Part shown: one piece after another, positions 7,437 to 13,265 of the stretch
Numbering within the stretch: position 1 is the first letter of the stretch
Layout of the letters: each line of letters starts with the position of its first letter
Origin: JAWWPY01 sp964412845
GTDB taxonomy: Bacteria; Actinomycetota; Actinomycetes; Streptosporangiales; Streptosporangiaceae
Direction of reading: 5' to 3'
Length of the DNA: 19,235 nucleotides
Assembly: GCA_964412845.1 (NCBI GenBank)
Contig: CAYPQM010000134.1
Span: 1 to 19,235, forward strand
Notes under the pieces: model-generated
What the model was told of the DNA's origin: nothing
What the model saw: only the letters and a program-made list of their open reading frames with translations
Database searches by the model: none
Position numbers and translations under genes: made by a program

Positions 7437-8293
7437 CGGGATCCCCGGTCTTGTCCCGCCACCGGAATCCCGGGCCGTTGGCCGCCCCCAGGTGGCGCCC
7501 TCCCCGGCCCGGCGGGCCCGGGGCCGGCTGGCCCCGGCCCGGCTGGCCCGGGGCCTGCCCACCACTCCCTGACTGCCATGGCCAGCAGGTACGGCACCAG
7601 GTCGGTCGAGCGGCGCAGCAGCCAGGCCGTTCCCCTGGTCGCCATCCAGGCCCACTCCGCGGCGCGGGTCGGCGGCGGCGCGGACGGCTCCGCAGCGGGG
7701 CGCGGGCCGACTGGATGCCCGGTGGCCGCGAGCTGGTCGTGGAAACGGCAGGCGATCAGCCGGTGGCCGCGTTCGCTCGGGTGCAGCCGGTCAACGCTCC
7801 ACGAACCGCGGTCATAGGTCTGCGGCTCCCCCGCCGCGTCAAAGTGCAGGGTGCCGAAGCGCGCCGCCACACGATCCAGGACGCCGTTGACCAGGAGGAT
7901 CCGCCGGGCCAGCGGGCGGGCCAGGGATTCTGGCAGGCCGAACATCAGCCCCGGGTCAGGCAGCCGCATGGTGAGCACCACGGCGCCCGCGGCCCGCAGG
8001 GACCCCACGGTGTGCGCGGCGGCCTGCTCGATACCGGCCGGGTCGAACCGCGCCCGCAGGGTGTCGTTGATACCCACGATGACGCTGGCGATATCCGGAC
8101 GCAGCTCGATCGCGCGAGGCAGCTGATCCCGCTCGACGTCGGCGCACCGCGCCCCGCGCACGGCGAGATTGTGCAGTTCCGGCTCACGCAGACCCTCGGC
8201 GAGAAGCACGGCCCAGCCTCGCCAGGCTCCGCCGGGGAGCGGGTCACCCAGGCCCAGTGTGATCGAATCGCCAAGCGCGGTGAATGTCGTCAT
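7433..8293 (-). CDS. SGNH/GDSL-family hydrolase (esterase/deacylase-like)
   Basis: Ser hydrolase of 286 aa, probably acting on acyl or acetyl esters. Block I is FTALGDSITLG with nucleophile Ser10. Block III is VGINDT with Asn76 and Asp77. The catalytic Asp-x-x-His is D168-R-L-H171 (VDRLHPSERG). The ATG at 8293 has GAGGG 7 bases upstream and gives a standard start; a longer frame to 8362 overlaps the glycosyltransferase and adds an Arg-rich stretch, so it was not chosen. No signal peptide is visible, which suggests a cytoplasmic enzyme. The C-terminal part contains AWLLRRSTDLVPYLLAMA, then a Gly/Pro/Ala repeat tail. It starts 10 bases after the glycosyltransferase stop and ends overlapping the UGD start, so it likely trims or remodels the same glycan or glycolipid. 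Confidence 0.88.
   Translation of the reverse strand: MTTFTALGDSITLGLGDPLPGGAWRGWAVLLAEGLREPELHNLAVRGARCADVERDQLPRAIELRPDIASVIVGINDTLRARFDPAGIEQAAAHTVGSLRAAGAVVLTMRLPDPGLMFGLPESLARPLARRILLVNGVLDRVAARFGTLHFDAAGEPQTYDRGSWSVDRLHPSERGHRLIACRFHDQLAATGHPVGPRPAAEPSAPPPTRAAEWAWMATRGTAWLLRRSTDLVPYLLAMAVREWWAGPGPAGPGPAGPGPAGPGRAPPGGGQRPGIPVAGQDRGSR
7511..7555 (-). repeat. Three 15-bp in-frame repeats coding GPGPA in the hydrolase tail
   Basis: Read on the - strand, three consecutive 15-base units each encode Gly-Pro-Gly-Pro-Ala, followed by a partial fourth unit (GPGR). Codon choice differs slightly between units, so the repeat is not brand new. It lies in the C-terminal tail of the SGNH hydrolase, outside the catalytic blocks, and probably forms a flexible extended segment. 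Confidence 0.8.
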
Positions 8294-8303
8294 CCTCGTG
8301 CCC

Positions 8304-9455
8304 TCATCTCCCGGCCCCCGCCCGGGGCGCGGCCTGCGGCGCCCCAGTGAGGACCGCCGCATAGTGGTCGATCAGCGCGTCCCCGAGGGCGGCCCAGCTG
8401 CGGGCGAGCACCTTCTCCCGGGCGGCCCGGCCCTGGGCCGCCCGCAGGCCGGGGTCAGCGGCCAGCCGGGCCACCGCGGCAGCCAGCGCCCCGGCGTCAC
8501 CGGGGGCCACCAGGTACCCGGTCACGCCGTCATCCACCAGATCAAGCGGTCCGCCCACGGCCGGCGCCACCACCGGAAGACCGCTCGCCGCCGCCTCCTG
8601 GATGGTCTGGCCGAACGTCTCGTAACAGCCGCTGTGCACGAAGATGTCGAGGCTCGCGAATATCTGCGCGAGGTCCCGGCCCTTCCGCTGGCCCAGGAAT
8701 TCCGCGGACGGCAGGGCCCGGCGCACCGTGGCCTCGGCCGGACCGCCGCCGACGATGACCAGGCGGACCCCCGGCAGCGTGGCCACCTGCGCCAGCAGGT
8801 CGACGCGCTTTTCCACGGCCAGCCGCCCGACATAGCCGACCAGCACCTGGCCGTCGGGGGCCAGCGACCGGCGCAGGCTGGCGCTGCGCTCGGCCGGGTT
8901 GAATGCCGCGGTGTCCACGCCGCGACCCCACAGCCAGACCCGGCCGATACCGCGGGCTTGCAGGCCCGCGGCACTGGCCGTGGAGGGGGCCAGGGTGCGG
9001 TCGGCGGCCTCGTGGATGCCGCGCAGCCACCGCCAGGCGGCCGCCTCGCCCAGCCGCCCGGCGTGATAGGCGCGGGCGTAGCCAGGCACATCGGTCTGGT
9101 ACACGGCGATGGCCGGCACGCCAAGCTGCTGGGCGACAGCGCTGCCCCGGGCGCCGAGACAGAATGGGCTGGCCAGGTGGACCAGGTCAGTACGGTGGCC
9201 GAGGACCGCGCCGCGGATCTTCGGGCTCGGCAGGCCAAGCCGGAAGGTCCGGTACCCGGGCAGCGGCAGCGAGGGCACCCGCAGCACGGGATAGTCCGGC
9301 GCGCCGTTCTCGGCGGAAACGCCGCGAGCCGGCCGCGGGGCGATGACGAGCGGGTGATGGCCGCGCGCAACGAGGTGCTCGGCCACCTGCTGAACGCTGT
9401 GCGCGACGCCATTCACGTCCGGCTGGAAAGACTCAGTGATTATGCATATGCGCAC
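8304..9455 (-). CDS. GT4-family glycosyltransferase (MgtA/PimB-like, probable alpha-mannosyltransferase)
   Basis: Transfers a sugar from a nucleotide donor to a lipid or glycan acceptor, likely at the inner face of the membrane. Two-lobe GT-B fold: N-terminal RICIITESFQPDVNGVAHSV, close to the acceptor-side start of mycobacterial MgtA/PimB-type enzymes, and a C-terminal donor lobe with GYVGRLAVEKRVDLL, VIVGGGP, and the EX7E motif in CYETFGQTIQEA. In this family the Arg and Lys of GRL..EK contact the donor phosphates. The GTG at 9455 (383 aa) fits the family's start; an ATG at 9494 in the same frame would add 13 residues and is the alternative. It is the first of three packed genes. GDP-mannose as donor is an inference from family resemblance. 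Confidence 0.88.
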   Translation of the reverse strand: MRICIITESFQPDVNGVAHSVQQVAEHLVARGHHPLVIAPRPARGVSAENGAPDYPVLRVPSLPLPGYRTFRLGLPSPKIRGAVLGHRTDLVHLASPFCLGARGSAVAQQLGVPAIAVYQTDVPGYARAYHAGRLGEAAAWRWLRGIHEAADRTLAPSTASAAGLQARGIGRVWLWGRGVDTAAFNPAERSASLRRSLAPDGQVLVGYVGRLAVEKRVDLLAQVATLPGVRLVIVGGGPAEATVRRALPSAEFLGQRKGRDLAQIFASLDIFVHSGCYETFGQTIQEAAASGLPVVAPAVGGPLDLVDDGVTGYLVAPGDAGALAAAVARLAADPGLRAAQGRAAREKVLARSWAALGDALIDHYAAVLTGAPQAAPRAGAGR

Positions 9456-9503
9456 AGTCCCACGGTGGAACGGGCGGATGGCGGGCCTGCCCATATCGCC
9501 ATG

Positions 9504-9540
9504 ACCGGCCGGAGAACTGTGGATGACATCTCCGGCCGGT
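9504..9540. terminator. 12-bp perfect hairpin between the hypothetical gene and the glycosyltransferase operon
   Basis: ACCGGCCGGAGA (9504-9515) pairs perfectly with TCTCCGGCCGGT (9529-9540) around a 13-base loop. It lies downstream of the - strand hypothetical gene and just upstream of the glycosyltransferase. It may terminate the former or act as an operator or leader structure for the latter. The same 12-mer recurs at 9564-9575. Confidence 0.5.
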
Positions 9541-9560
9541 GATCAGGACCGATATGCGGG

Positions 9561-9878
9561 TTAACCGGCCGGAGACGCGGGCTGCTGGGCCAGCAGCGCG
9601 GCCCGCTGGCACAGTTCCACCGCGCGCAGCGACGTACGCCAGCGGCCCGGGTAGGCCACCACCTCGGCGGCCTTGATGCACGCCAGCCGGGCCGCCGCGT
9701 ACAGCCGGTCGGAGTCCCCGCCAAGCTCGCGGAACACGTCAGCCACGTAGTCGCTCATCACCTCATCGGGGCTGCGCCCGTTGATAGCCGATCGCTGGTC
9801 CTCCTCGACGATCACGCAGTTGATCGCGTAGGTCCACGCGGTCCGCGCGTCGTCCTCGGCCTGGCTGCCTTCGCTCAT
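9561..9878 (-). CDS. Unrecognised small acidic protein
   Basis: I do not recognise this family. It has 105 aa from the ATG at 9878, or 109 aa from an ATG at 9890; ribosome-binding evidence (AAGGA) is too close to the longer start and slightly far from the shorter one. The protein is acidic at the N-terminus, contains the segments SPDEVMSDYVADVFREL and ARLACIKAAEVVAYPGRW, and looks mostly helical, with no membrane segment or signal peptide. Codon use with strong GC3 supports coding. It is divergent from upp (104-base gap to the longer start) and precedes the glycosyltransferase on the same strand, separated by a hairpin, so it may be a single-gene unit. Likely cytoplasmic; function unknown. 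Confidence 0.7.
   Translation of the reverse strand: MSEGSQAEDDARTAWTYAINCVIVEEDQRSAINGRSPDEVMSDYVADVFRELGGDSDRLYAAARLACIKAAEVVAYPGRWRTSLRAVELCQRAALLAQQPASPAG
9564..9575 (+). repeat. Third copy of the 12-mer ACCGGCCGGAGA
   Basis: An exact copy of the left arm of the 9504-9540 hairpin, in the same orientation, embedded in the last codons of the hypothetical gene. It could compete for pairing with the right arm at 9529-9540, giving two mutually exclusive stems. Confidence 0.6.
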
Positions 9879-9994
9879 GCCCGGGAGCATTCCTTACCCA
9901 AGCGGGCCGGCGCAACGCCCCCGCCGGTTACCCATACCTGCCGGAGTGACGGCTGCGCCTGCCGTGGCGGGACCGACCTGCGACACTACCGATC

Positions 9995-10636
9995 ATGCAG
10001 ACTTTGGTCGTCGATCATCCGCTGATCGCGCACAAGCTCACCGCGCTGCGCGACGAGCGCACCGCGGCACCCACCTTCCGCCGGCTCACCGATGAGCTGG
10101 TCACCCTGCTCGCCTACGAGGCGACCCGCGAGGTCCGCGTCCAGTCCGTGACCATACGCACCCCGGTCGATGAGGCGCCTGGCGTCAAGCTGGCCCGGCC
10201 GGTGCCGCTCGTGGTGCCGATACTGCGGGCGGGCATCGGGATGCTCGAAGGCATGACCCGGCTGCTGCCCACCGCCGACGTGGGTTTCGTCGGACTGGCC
10301 CGGGACGAGGAGTCACTGGTCGCCACCACCTACGCCAACCGGCTGCCGGCCGACCTGGCCGACCGGGACGTGTTCGTGCTGGACCCGATGCTGGCCACCG
10401 GCGGCACGCTGGAGACCGTGATCGGCATGCTCGCCACCCGGGGCGCGGCCAAGGTCACCGCGATCTGCCTGCTCGCCGCGCCCGAGGGGGTGGCCCGGCT
10501 GGAGGCCGCCTTCCCCGGCGACGAGCCGCTGCCGGTCCGGGTCGTCACCGCGGCCATGGATGACCGGCTGAACGAGCGCGGCTACATCGTGCCCGGTCTC
10601 GGCGACGCGGGCGACCGGCTGTTCGGCGAGATCTGA
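9995..10636 (+). CDS. upp: Uracil phosphoribosyltransferase
   Basis: Pyrimidine salvage enzyme: uracil plus PRPP gives UMP plus diphosphate, in the cytoplasm. Length 213 aa is standard. The N-terminal HPLIAHKLTALRDERT, the central VPILRAGIGMLEG, the PRPP-binding loop DPMLATGGT (130-138) and the C-terminal uracil-site segment GYIVPGLGDAGDRLFG are all present. The ATG at 9995 fits the family start exactly. No clear Shine-Dalgarno is visible, and the ATG follows a TACCGAT stretch that could be a -10 element too close for a normal leader, so leaderless translation is possible. Its gene is convergent with the aldehyde dehydrogenase operon. Confidence 0.96.
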   Translation: MQTLVVDHPLIAHKLTALRDERTAAPTFRRLTDELVTLLAYEATREVRVQSVTIRTPVDEAPGVKLARPVPLVVPILRAGIGMLEGMTRLLPTADVGFVGLARDEESLVATTYANRLPADLADRDVFVLDPMLATGGTLETVIGMLATRGAAKVTAICLLAAPEGVARLEAAFPGDEPLPVRVVTAAMDDRLNERGYIVPGLGDAGDRLFGEI

Positions 10637-10662
10637 CCGCCCCGTCCCGCCGCACGGCGGTC
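10635..10662. terminator. Bidirectional hairpin between upp and the ALDH operon
   Basis: GACCGCC (10635-10641) pairs with GGCGGTC (10656-10662), 7 bases with a 14-base loop; a nested alternative CCGCC/GGCGG stem (10647-10660) also exists. The hairpin fills nearly the whole 29-base gap between two convergent stop codons, so a shared terminator is likely although no T-tract is present. Confidence 0.5.
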
Positions 10663-10665
10663 GCC

Positions 10666-11691
10666 CTAGATCCCGATCGGGTGCCAGACGGTCTTGATTT
10701 CCAGGAAAGCCAGCAGGCGAGCCGGGCCGGGCGCGGCCGCCCAGTCCTCGTCGGCCGCGAATACCCGCTTGACGTTCCCCGCGGCCAGGCGTTCCAGCTC
10801 CGCCCGGTCCGCGCCGGGCACGCCGGTGAGGTCGATCGCGTTCACGTCCATGTGCGCGGCGAGCACCGGGGCCAGCTCCGCCGTCCGGCCGGTCAGCATG
10901 TTGACCACGCCGGCTGGCACGTCGGAGGTGGCCAGCACCTCGGCCAGGGTGACCCCCGGCAGCGCCCCCGCTCCGCTGGCCACCACGACCACCGTGTTGC
11001 CGGTCGCGATGGCCGGTGCCAGCACGCTGACCAGGCCGAGCAGGCCCCCGTCCGGCGGGGCGACCAGCGCGACCACACCGGTCGGCTCGGGCACGCTGAA
11101 GTTGAAATAGGGGCCCGCGACCGGGTTCGCCCCGCCCGCGATCTGGGCCACCTTGTCCGGCCAGCCCGCATACCACACCCACCGGTCAATCGCCTCGGCG
11201 ACCAACTGCGCCGCCCGGGCCTCAGCAACCCCTTCGCACCGCACGATTTCCGCCGCGAACTGCCCAGACCGGCCTTCGAGTAGCTCCGCGACCCGGTAAA
11301 GCACCTGTCCCCGGTTGTATGCCGTGGCGGCTGACCAGCCCGCGACCGCCTTCCGGGCCGCCACGACCGCGTCCCTGGCGTCCTTGCGCGACGCCAGCGC
11401 GGCGTGCGCGAGCAGGTCACCATACGGCCCGGTGACCGGGTAGGACCGCCCGGACTCTGACCGCGGGAACGCGCCGCCGATGAACAGCTTGTAGGTCTTG
11501 CGGACATCGAGCCGGGTAGCGCTGATCGCGCGACTGTCCTGCCCCGCAGCTTGGGCCGCGCGGCCGCCCTGGCCCCCAGCCCTTGACTTGCGGCCAGCAG
11601 CACCTCCCGCGCTGGACGCGTCCGTGGCGGGCGCGGGGGTTCCTTTCGTGGCGCTGCGGGGTTTCCTGGCCGCGCGGGACTTTTCAGCCAT
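10666..11691 (-). CDS. Truncated, catalytically incomplete aldehyde dehydrogenase-like protein (ALDH16 C-terminal-domain-like)
   Basis: 341 aa. Residues 1-60 are a low-complexity Ala/Gly/Lys/Arg tail. From residue 66 (KTYKLFIGGAFPRSESGR) it follows the ALDH fold through the NAD-binding domain: VAAARKAVAGW, WYAGWPDKV, PTGVVALVAPPDGGLLGLVSVLAPAIATGNTVVV. Active-site features are replaced or missing. The PWNFP site reads PPDGG, the Lys of LKPAE is absent, GSTEVG reads TGVPGA, and the LELGG Glu and the catalytic Cys region do not exist; the protein ends at LEIKTVWHPIGI. It should therefore be a non-catalytic partner. It starts 8 bases inside the end of the active ALDH gene, implying matched translation. 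The pair resembles bacterial ALDH16, where a full ALDH domain is fused to an inactive one; here they are separate. That comparison is from memory of the family. Confidence 0.85.
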   Translation of the reverse strand: MAEKSRAARKPRSATKGTPAPATDASSAGGAAGRKSRAGGQGGRAAQAAGQDSRAISATRLDVRKTYKLFIGGAFPRSESGRSYPVTGPYGDLLAHAALASRKDARDAVVAARKAVAGWSAATAYNRGQVLYRVAELLEGRSGQFAAEIVRCEGVAEARAAQLVAEAIDRWVWYAGWPDKVAQIAGGANPVAGPYFNFSVPEPTGVVALVAPPDGGLLGLVSVLAPAIATGNTVVVVASGAGALPGVTLAEVLATSDVPAGVVNMLTGRTAELAPVLAAHMDVNAIDLTGVPGADRAELERLAAGNVKRVFAADEDWAAAPGPARLLAFLEIKTVWHPIGI

Positions 11692-13147
11692 CGATATACG
11701 CGGCCAGGCCGTGCCGACCGCCCTCCCGCCCGAATCCTGACTCCCGGTAGCCGCCGAACGGGCTCGCCGGATCGAACCTGTTGTACGTGTTCGCCCAGAT
11801 CACGCCCGCACGAAGCCGTTGCGTCATCCACAGGATCCGGCTGCCCTTGTCGGTCCACACCCCCGCGGACAACCCGTAGGGAGTGTTGTTCGCCTTGGCC
11901 ACGGCCTCCTCCGGGGTACGGAAGGTGAGCACGGACAGGACCGGGCCGAAGATTTCCTCACGGGCGATCCGGTGCGACTGGCTCACCCCGCTGAACACGG
12001 TCGGCGCGAACCAGTAACCCGCGGCGGGCAGCGGGCACGGTGGCGACCAGCGCTCCGCGCCTTCCTGCTCGCCAGCCGCGGCGAGTTCCTCGATCTTGTC
12101 GAGTTGCTCCCGGGAGTTGATGGCGCCGATGTCGGTGTTCTTGTCCAGCGGATCGCCGAGCCGGAGCGTGCCCAGCCGCCGTTTGAGCTTGTCCAGCAGG
12201 GCGTCGGCGATGGATTCCTGGACCAGCAGGCGTGATCCGGCGCAGCACACGTGGCCCTGGTTGAAGAAGATGCCATTGACGATGCCCTCGATGGCCCCCT
12301 CCAGCGGGGCGTCGTCGAAGACCACGTTCGCCGCCTTGCCCCCCAGCTCCAGGGTGAGCCTCGTGCCGGTGCCCGCGACCGCCCGCTGAATCTCCTTGCC
12401 CACCTCGGTCGAGCCGGTAAAAGCGATCTTGTCCACGCCACGGTGGCCGACCAGCGCCTGGCCGGCCCGGCCGTCCCCGGTGAGCACGTTGACCGTGCCG
12501 GGCGGCAGCCCGGCCTGCTGGATCACCTCGGCGAGGAGCAGCGCCGTCAGCGGGGTCGTCTCGGCTGGCTTGAGCACGCAGGTGTTGCCGGTCGCGAGGG
12601 CCGGGGCGATCTTCCAGGCGGCCATCAGCAACGGGAAGTTCCACGGGATGATCTGGCCCGCGACGCCGATCGGGCGCGGCCGCGCGCCGAACCCGGCGTG
12701 CTCCAGCTTGTCCGCCCAGCCGGCGTGGTAGAAGAAATGCGCCGCGGCGAGCGGAACATCCACGTCGCGGGATTCCTTGATCGGCTTGCCGTTGTCGATG
12801 CTCTCCAGCACGGCGAACTCCCGGGCCCGTTCCTGGATGGCCCGGGCGATCCGGTACAGGTACTTGGCCCGGTCCCGGCCGGGCATCCGGCCCCAGGTCT
12901 GCTCGTAGGCCTTGCGCGCCGCGGCGACCGCGCGGTCCACATCGCGCCGGCCGGCCTCGGCCACCCGGGCCAGGGGTTCCTCCGTGGCCGGGTTGACGGT
13001 CGTGAACTGCTTCCCGTCCGCGGCCGGGGCGAACTCGCCGTCGATGAACAAGCCGTTTTCCGGCGCGATCGTCGCGATCTCCCGCGACTCCGGCGCCGGA
13101 GCGTACTCCCAGGCCGAGTCGGGCGCCGCTGGTGCTGCGTCGACCAT
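11684..13147 (-). CDS. Aldehyde dehydrogenase (NAD-dependent, catalytically complete)
   Basis: Oxidises an aldehyde to the carboxylic acid with NAD(P)+. 487 aa, standard length. All core features are visible: IIPWNFP with Asn170, LKPAE with Lys193, GSTEVG at 245-250, general base Glu267 in LELGG, and nucleophile Cys301 in NQGHVCCAGS. EIFGPVLSVLTF and PFGGYRESGFGREGG follow near the C-terminus. The ATG at 13147 is preceded by GGAGG with 9-base spacing. It is the first gene of a two-gene operon with the incomplete ALDH, and it diverges from the large regulator. In other actinobacteria such ALDH pairs often sit near deoxyribose-phosphate aldolase and nucleoside salvage genes; upp next door is consistent, but no such aldolase is in the window, so acetaldehyde as substrate is only a suggestion. 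Confidence 0.93.
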   Translation of the reverse strand: MVDAAPAAPDSAWEYAPAPESREIATIAPENGLFIDGEFAPAADGKQFTTVNPATEEPLARVAEAGRRDVDRAVAAARKAYEQTWGRMPGRDRAKYLYRIARAIQERAREFAVLESIDNGKPIKESRDVDVPLAAAHFFYHAGWADKLEHAGFGARPRPIGVAGQIIPWNFPLLMAAWKIAPALATGNTCVLKPAETTPLTALLLAEVIQQAGLPPGTVNVLTGDGRAGQALVGHRGVDKIAFTGSTEVGKEIQRAVAGTGTRLTLELGGKAANVVFDDAPLEGAIEGIVNGIFFNQGHVCCAGSRLLVQESIADALLDKLKRRLGTLRLGDPLDKNTDIGAINSREQLDKIEELAAAGEQEGAERWSPPCPLPAAGYWFAPTVFSGVSQSHRIAREEIFGPVLSVLTFRTPEEAVAKANNTPYGLSAGVWTDKGSRILWMTQRLRAGVIWANTYNRFDPASPFGGYRESGFGREGGRHGLAAYIDG

Positions 13148-13185
13148 GCCGGTTGCCCTCCGCTCGTCGGAGACAACGTACCCGG

Positions 13186-13199
13186 TGCGGCACGCCGCA
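13186..13199. promoter_or_regulatory. Candidate operator in the ALDH/regulator divergent region
   Basis: Perfect inverted repeat TGCGGC-AC-GCCGCA, centred about 45 bases upstream of the ALDH ATG and 73 bases upstream of the regulator GTG, within a 118-base divergent gap. Its position suits a regulator site for one or both promoters. A GATAAG stretch near 13253 may be the -10 of the regulator. No experiment or motif database supports either. Confidence 0.35.
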
Positions 13200-13265
13200 G
13201 TCTGGGCGCGCCGGGCTACCCCAAGCGCACCATTTCGTCACATTCGAAGTCGATAAGCTGCGGAC

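Noticed and set aside
7437..7655. N-terminal extension of the UGD frame
   Set aside because: Its residues are Pro/Arg/Gly-rich and lie over the end of the hydrolase gene; the family start is at the GTG at 7436.
8169..9542. 457-aa open frame on the + strand
   Set aside because: It is antisense to the glycosyltransferase and hydrolase, which have full motif sets.
10666..11691. Calling the second ALDH a broken pseudogene
   Set aside because: Its frame is intact, it overlaps the active ALDH start-to-stop, it has a normal stop before the upp terminator, and the shortened domain matches an ALDH16-type inactive domain.
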